64,000 nucleotides of DNA, taken from Thermoanaerobaculales bacterium. Its GTDB lineage: Bacteria > Acidobacteriota > Thermoanaerobaculia > Thermoanaerobaculales > Sulfomarinibacteraceae. Shown piece by piece: positions 59,718 to 64,000 of this stretch (position 1 is the stretch's first letter; each line of letters opens with the position of its first letter). Position numbers and translations under genes: made by a program. Location of the stretch: assembly GCA_025456145.1 (NCBI GenBank), contig JALOLD010000004.1, positions 163,369 through 227,368 on the forward strand. The letters are read 5' to 3'. The notes under the pieces were generated by a model. The model worked only from the letters and a program-made list of their open reading frames with translations, was not told the DNA's origin and did not search any database.

Positions 59718-61960
59718 GCCAGGCCGCCGTGGAAGGTGCGGCCGATGACGTCGAGCTGCTGCTCGCGGGTCAGGCGGACGAAGTTGACGGCGTAGCCGGA
59801 GACCCGGACGGTGAGCTGCGGGTACCGGTCCGGGTGGTCCATCGCGTCGCGCAGGGTCTCCGGACTGACGACGTTGAGGTTCATGTGGAAGCCGCCCTGG
59901 GAGAAGAACATGTCGAGGGCGTTGACCGCGCCGGCCAGCCCCTCCTCCTCCGACAGCCGGGTTGCCGAGGGGACGATCGACAGCGTGTAGCTGATCCCGT
60001 CCTGGGCGTCGTCGTAGTCGAGCCGCGCGACCGACAAGCACGAGGCGAGCCAGCCGCTGGCGTCGCGGCCGTGCATCGGGTTGGCGCCGGGGGCGAAGGG
60101 CTCGCCGGTGCGGCGGCCGTCCGGCGTGTTGCCGGTGTGCTTGCCGTAGACGACGTTCGAGGTGATGGTGAGCACCGACTGGGTGTGGACGGCGCCGCGG
60201 TAGGTCGGGTGCTCGCGCAGATGGTTCATGAAGCGCTTGACGAGGTCGGCGGCGATGTCGTCGACCCGCGGGTCGTTGTTACCGAAGGTCGGGAACGGAC
60301 CGTCGATCTCGTAGTCGACGACCAGGCCGTCCTCGGTGCGGAGCGGTTTGACGACGGCGTGCCTGATCGCGGACAGGCTGTCGGCGGCGATCGACAGCCC
60401 CGCGATGCCGAAGGCCATGGTCCGTACGACGTCGCGGTCGTGCAGCGCCATCAGCAGCCGCTCGTAGTTGTAGCGGTCGTGGGAGTAGTGGATGCAGTTC
60501 ATGGCGTGGACGTAGGTCCGGGCCAGCCAGGCCATCATCGCGTCGTACTTCGCGAGGACGTCGTCGTAGTCGAGGACGTCGCCCTCGACCGGTCGGTTCG
60601 CCGGGCCAATCTGCTTGCCGGTCATCTCGTCGCGGCCGCCGTTGATCGCGTAGAGCAGGCACTTGGCGAGGTTGACCCGGGCGCCAAAGAACTGCATCTG
60701 CCTGCCCAGCCGCATCGCCGAGACGCAGCAGGCGATCCCGTAGTCGTCGCCGTACTTGGGGAGCATGAGGTCGTCGTTCTCGTACTGCAGCGACGAGGTG
60801 TCCCGGCTGAGCGCCAGGCAGTAGCGTTTGAAGGCGTCGGGCAGCCGCGTCGACCACAGCACCGTGAGGTTGGGCTCGGGCGCCGGCCCGAGGTTGGTCA
60901 GGGTGTGGAGCATGCGGTAGCTCGAGCGGGTGACCAGGGTGCGTCCGTCGAGGGCCATCCCGCCGACGCTCTCGGTCGCCCAGTAGGGGTCGCCGGAGAA
61001 CAGTGCGTCGTACTCGGGCGAGCGCAGGAAGCGGACGATGCGCAGCTTGATGACGAGCTGGTCGACGAGCTCCTGAGCCTCGACCTCGGTCAGCGTTCCC
61101 TCGGCGAGGTCGCGCTCGATGTAGACGTCGAGAAAGCTCGAGATCCGGCCGACCGACATCGCGGCGCCGTTGCTCTCCTTGACCGCGCCGAGATAGCCGA
61201 AGTATGTCCACTGGACGGCCTCGCGGGCGGTCGTCGCCGGACGGCCGACGTCGAAGCCGTAGGAGGCCGCCATCTCCTTGAGGTCGGCGAGGGCCCGGAG
61301 CTGGTCGGCGAGCTCCTCGCGCAGCCGTAGCACCTCGTCCGTGGGCCACCGGGAGTCGACCCCCGCGCGCTCGGCCTTCTTGACCTCGACGAGGCGGTCG
61401 ACGCCGTACAGCGCCACCCGGCGGTAGTCGCCGATGATCCGGCCGCGACCGTAGGCATCGGGCAGACCGGTGATGATGTGCGAGCTCCGGCAGGCGCGGA
61501 TCTCCGGGGTGTAGAGGTCGAAGACCCCGTCGTTGTGGGTCTTGCGGTACTTGGTGAAGGCGTCCCGCACCACCGGGTCGAGCTCGCGCCCGGTCGCCTC
61601 GAGCCCGGCCTCGACCATTCGGAAGCCTCCGACGGGCATGATCGCCCGCCGGAAGGGCCGGTCGGTCTGGAGGCCGGCGACGACCTCGTTGTCGCGGTCG
61701 ATGTAGCCGGGGCCGTGCGAGGTCAACGAGGAGGGGGTGGTGGCGTCGACATCGAGAACCCCGTTGGCGATCTCCTCGCGGAAGAAGGGCTGGAGCCGCT
61801 CCCACACCGCACGGGTTCGCCCGGACGGCCCGACCAGGAAGCCCGGCTCGTCCGTGAACGGGGTGACGTTGCTGACGATGAAGTCGCGGAGGTCGATCTC
61901 TCGCCTCCACCTCCGACCCGCAAAGCCCCGCCGGGAGTCGGTCGTCGTCGTGTCGCTCAT
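59714..61960 (-). CDS. pflB: Formate C-acetyltransferase (pyruvate formate-lyase)
   Basis: A 748-residue glycyl-radical enzyme, cytoplasmic: pyruvate and CoA to acetyl-CoA and formate. The two catalytic cysteines lie in GIACCVSAM, and the radical Gly is Gly722 in [10 protein letters not shown] near the C-terminus. There is no signal peptide. GGAG stands about 7 bases before the ATG at 61960. It is cotranscribed with pflA (4-base overlap), and follows the serine dehydratase gene by 89 bases. That enzyme makes pyruvate, so the two fit a serine-to-formate route. Confidence 0.95.
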   Translation of the reverse strand: MSDTTTTDSRRGFAGRRWRREIDLRDFIVSNVTPFTDEPGFLVGPSGRTRAVWERLQPFFREEIANGVLDVDATTPSSLTSHGPGYIDRDNEVVAGLQTDRPFRRAIMPVGGFRMVEAGLEATGRELDPVVRDAFTKYRKTHNDGVFDLYTPEIRACRSSHIITGLPDAYGRGRIIGDYRRVALYGVDRLVEVKKAERAGVDSRWPTDEVLRLREELADQLRALADLKEMAASYGFDVGRPATTAREAVQWTYFGYLGAVKESNGAAMSVGRISSFLDVYIERDLAEGTLTEVEAQELVDQLVIKLRIVRFLRSPEYDALFSGDPYWATESVGGMALDGRTLVTRSSYRMLHTLTNLGPAPEPNLTVLWSTRLPDAFKRYCLALSRDTSSLQYENDDLMLPKYGDDYGIACCVSAMRLGRQMQFFGARVNLAKCLLYAINGGRDEMTGKQIGPANRPVEGDVLDYDDVLAKYDAMMAWLARTYVHAMNCIHYSHDRYNYERLLMALHDRDVVRTMAFGIAGLSIAADSLSAIRHAVVKPLRTEDGLVVDYEIDGPFPTFGNNDPRVDDIAADLVKRFMNHLREHPTYRGAVHTQSVLTITSNVVYGKHTGNTPDGRRTGEPFAPGANPMHGRDASGWLASCLSVARLDYDDAQDGISYTLSIVPSATRLSEEEGLAGAVNALDMFFSQGGFHMNLNVVSPETLRDAMDHPDRYPQLTVRVSGYAVNFVRLTREQQLDVIGRTFHGGLA

Positions 61961-62049
61961 CGATCGTCTCCAAACCTCAGGACGGTGCTCCGGGCGCGCG
62001 CGGCGCCCGACCGGTCAGACCCTCGCAGCGGGCTGACCCCGACGTGCCG

Positions 62050-63657
62050 TCAGCACAGGGTGACGTTGACCGCGAGGCCGCCCTCGCTGGTCTCCTTGTA
62101 CTTCGAGCTCATGTCCCGGCCGGTCTCGGCCATCGCCTCGATGGTCGTATCGAGGTCGACCCGGCGCCGGGTCTCGATCTCGTTGCTGGCGATCATGAAG
62201 GCGGTCCACGCCTTGACCGCGCCAAAGGCGCAGCGCTCGATGCACGGGACCTGGACATAGCCGGCGACCGGGTCGCAGGTCATCCCGAGGTGGTGCTCGA
62301 GCGCCGCCTCGGCGGCGTTCTCGACGAGCTGGGGAGAGCCGCCGTAGACCTGCGCGATGAACGCAGCCGACATCGCCGAGGCGACCCCGATCTCGGCCTG
62401 GCAGCCGCCCTCGGCGCCGGAGAGGGTCGCGTTGTGCTTGCACAGGTAGCCGATTGCCGCGCCCGCGAGGAAGCCCTCGCGGAGCGTCTCGACCGGGATC
62501 TTGCGCCCGGTCTCGAGGGCGTAGACGATGGCCGGCATGACCCCGGCCGAGCCGCCGGTCGGCGCGGTGATGACGAGGTGGCCGCGGGCGTTCTCCTCGG
62601 AGCCCGCGAGGGCAAAGGCCGAGACCAGCGCGATCGCCCGGTCGGCCTGGAACGCGTCGTCCATGGCCCGCTCGTACACCGTCGCCGCCTTCGACTGGAG
62701 CTTGATGGGACCGGGCAGGGCCCCCGGCGCGGCGGCGAGGCCGGACCGCACGGTGGCGATCATCGCGTTGTGGATCTTGTCGATGAAGGCGAAGATCTCG
62801 TCCTCGCTCTTGCCCGACACCGCGACCTCGTTGGCCAGCATGACCTCGGCGATGGAGAGCCCGTTGGCTTCGGCGTGGCCGCGCAGCTCCTTCATGGTCG
62901 AGTACGGGTAGGCCGGCTGCCCCTTGGCGGGCGGCTCATAGCCCTTCCACTCGATAAAGCCGCCGCCGACCGAGTAGTACTCGAGCTCGTAGAGCACGGC
63001 GTCGCCCGCCAGGAGCTTGCAGGTCATGGTGTTGGGGTGGGGGAAGTCGCCGTCGACCGCGTCGTAGATCACGTCGGCCAGCGACAGGTCGAAGGTCTTG
63101 TCCCCCAGCGTGACCGGGTAGGTCTGGTCGGGCTTGGCCGCCATCTCGTCGAGGAACAGCGGCTCGACGGTCGCCGGCTCCTTGCCGATCAGCCCGGCGA
63201 GGGTGGCGCGCTCGGTGCCGTGCCCCTTGCCGGTGGCGCTCAGGCTGCCATAGAGGTGGACCTTGAGCCCGGTCGCCTGGGCGAGCTGGTCGGCGGGGAG
63301 CTTGCTGCAGCGCTGGTAGAAGTCGTAGGTGATCCGCATCGGGCCGATGGTGTGCGAGCTCGAGGGCCCGGGGCCCACCTTGTAGAACTCGTCGAGCACC
63401 GTCATCACCGGACCCTTTGAGCGCTTGACCACGTCGAGGTCCGGGGAGACGGCCGAGGTCTTGGGCGGCGGGCTCGCGGGCGCGGCGGCGGCCTTCTCGG
63501 CTCTCTCCGAGCACGAGATCTGGGTGCCGGTGATCACCGCCGTCGCGCCGACGATGGCGCTGCGCATGAGGAACGATCGGCGGTCGACACCCTCCGGGAC
63601 CTCGATCTTCACACCGGTTGGCGAAGAAACGCTCGTGTCAACCTCGTTCGTCTTCAT
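62050..63657 (-). CDS. sdaA: L-serine dehydratase (single-chain, 4Fe-4S) with a Tat-type signal
   Basis: A 535-residue L-serine ammonia-lyase: serine to pyruvate and ammonia. A twin-arginine signal is seen at residues 24-55 (VDRRSFLMRSAIVGATAVI, then GTQISC), not usual for this family. The body holds SSSHTIGPMRITYDF (SSSHT substrate loop), GGCQAEIGVASAMSAAF, CDPVAGYVQVPCIERC with the cluster cysteines, and a C-terminal Cys (NVTLC) that in L-SD forms part of the active site. Tat export would fit a folded iron-sulfur enzyme. GGGAGG lies eight bases before the ATG at 63657. First gene of the colinear run. Confidence 0.93.
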   Translation of the reverse strand: MKTNEVDTSVSSPTGVKIEVPEGVDRRSFLMRSAIVGATAVITGTQISCSERAEKAAAAPASPPPKTSAVSPDLDVVKRSKGPVMTVLDEFYKVGPGPSSSHTIGPMRITYDFYQRCSKLPADQLAQATGLKVHLYGSLSATGKGHGTERATLAGLIGKEPATVEPLFLDEMAAKPDQTYPVTLGDKTFDLSLADVIYDAVDGDFPHPNTMTCKLLAGDAVLYELEYYSVGGGFIEWKGYEPPAKGQPAYPYSTMKELRGHAEANGLSIAEVMLANEVAVSGKSEDEIFAFIDKIHNAMIATVRSGLAAAPGALPGPIKLQSKAATVYERAMDDAFQADRAIALVSAFALAGSEENARGHLVITAPTGGSAGVMPAIVYALETGRKIPVETLREGFLAGAAIGYLCKHNATLSGAEGGCQAEIGVASAMSAAFIAQVYGGSPQLVENAAEAALEHHLGMTCDPVAGYVQVPCIERCAFGAVKAWTAFMIASNEIETRRRVDLDTTIEAMAETGRDMSSKYKETSEGGLAVNVTLC

Positions 63658-63793
63658 GCGGCACCTCCCGAGAAGCGTGCGATGTTCGCCGGCGACCGAT
63701 CCCGAGGCCAGCGTGGCCTACGCGTCGCGCCGTCATGTTCGTGTTCGAAGCGGGCTCACGCCCAGCAGCGTAAGAGCCGCCTGCCACCGGGGC

Positions 63794-63825
63794 CATCCGG
63801 AAAACTACCTCGTGTCATCCGGATG
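63794..63825. promoter_or_regulatory. Paired CATCCGGA elements in the sdaA upstream region
   Basis: CATCCGGA at 63794-63801 and CATCCGGATG at 63816-63825 (the second is itself a near-palindrome) start 22 bases apart, about two helical turns. They lie in the 192-base gap between the sdaA start and the stop of the LuxR-type regulator gene. They may be a site for that regulator; nothing else in the window shows this motif pair. No clear promoter was found nearby. Confidence 0.35.
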
Positions 63826-63849
63826 TTTGGCGGCGCCGCCTCGCCAGGG

Positions 63850-64000
63850 TCAGACGTCCACGAGCCCGTTGCGCACGGCGTGCTGGACGAGCTCGGCGCT
63901 TCGCTCGATACCGAGCGCCCGCATCATCTCGTACTTGTGGCTCTCGACGGTGCGCGGCGAGATGCCGAGGACCGCCCCGATCTCCTTGGCCGTCCTGCCC
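63850..64000 (-). CDS. LuxR/NarL-type regulator, C-terminal part only
   Basis: The last 49 residues of a helix-turn-helix protein, 5' truncated by the window edge. GRTAKEIGAVLGISPRTVES continues into HKYEMMRALGIERSAELVQ, the GerE/LuxR DNA-binding helices of NarL/FixJ response regulators; the end is HAVRNGLVDV. It is upstream of and colinear with the sdaA-pfl run, so it may control it. Any receiver domain would lie outside the window. Confidence 0.85.
   Translation of the reverse strand, partial: GRTAKEIGAVLGISPRTVESHKYEMMRALGIERSAELVQHAVRNGLVDV

Noticed and set aside
1..64000. tRNA or rRNA genes
   Set aside because: No cloverleaf-like or ribosomal stretches were noticed in the small intergenic gaps; a covariance-model scan was not possible.

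Overview
The window is a GC-rich (about 70% by eye) chromosome segment with almost no non-coding space. It comes from a Gram-negative bacterium: there are TolC/OprM-type outer-membrane channels, two 16-18-stranded-type porins, lipobox proteins, a triheme cytochrome c and a Tat-type signal. A B12-dependent ribonucleotide reductase, pyruvate formate-lyase with its activase, a Dcu-type C4-dicarboxylate exchanger and an L-serine dehydratase point to an anaerobic or facultative, amino-acid-using lifestyle. The mixture (BNR-repeat secreted protein, DUF3011 porin, BrnT/BrnA pairs, many intergenic fold-back repeats) resembles Acidobacteriota (Thermoanaerobaculia-like) genomes, but this assignment is an inference and cannot be proved from the sequence alone.

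Layout. 1-5 kb: the 3' part of a short-chain fatty acid transporter gene, then nrdJ, whose promoter carries two NrdR-type boxes. 5-12 kb: an SDR-type threonine dehydrogenase, then a MacAB-like export operon (adaptor, two permeases, separate ATPase, TonB-C-like lipoprotein). 11.6-17.3 kb: an RHH-nucleotidyltransferase/HEPN pair, an integral-membrane methyltransferase, a triheme cytochrome, a class II aldolase, a nitronate monooxygenase-like protein, a DsrE-like lipoprotein and a zinc-ribbon miniprotein. 17.4-23.8 kb: a TetR-controlled RND efflux operon (tetR-tolC-adaptor-pump). 24-41.5 kb: mixed accessory genes, including two BrnT/BrnA toxin-antitoxin pairs, a MATE transporter, MsrA, a very large BNR protein, a C69 dipeptidase, a nucleoside phosphorylase, an acyl-CoA synthetase and a redoxin pair. 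41.5-47.3 kb: a second RND pump (acrA-acrB-oprM order).

47.4-63.7 kb is the most interesting part: a colinear minus-strand run whose enzymes look exported. It encodes L-asparaginase, aspartase and glutaminase, each with a Sec-type signal peptide; an L-serine dehydratase with a Tat-type signal; a DcaP-like and a DUF3011 porin; a signal-bearing amidohydrolase; a Dcu C4-dicarboxylate exchanger; an AspT-like aspartate:alanine exchanger; cytoplasmic PflB/PflA; a degenerate receiver domain; and, at the window edge, a LuxR-type regulator. Read together, Asn, Gln, Asp and Ser would be deamidated or deaminated in the periplasm, with ammonia released outside the cytoplasm. Fumarate and aspartate would enter through Dcu/AspT (fumarate exchanged for succinate), and pyruvate would feed pyruvate formate-lyase. 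This is an inference from signal peptides and synteny; each enzyme family is normally cytoplasmic or, for asparaginase, sometimes periplasmic.

Two further patterns recur. All three toxin-antitoxin modules have a recognisable promoter placed so close to the first start codon that their mRNAs would be leaderless. At least four intergenic spaces hold fold-back repeats whose arms are short tandem words (6-8 nt), and in some cases the repeat supplies the stop codon and C-terminal residues of the flanking genes. No rRNA, tRNA, CRISPR array or recognisable insertion sequence was seen.
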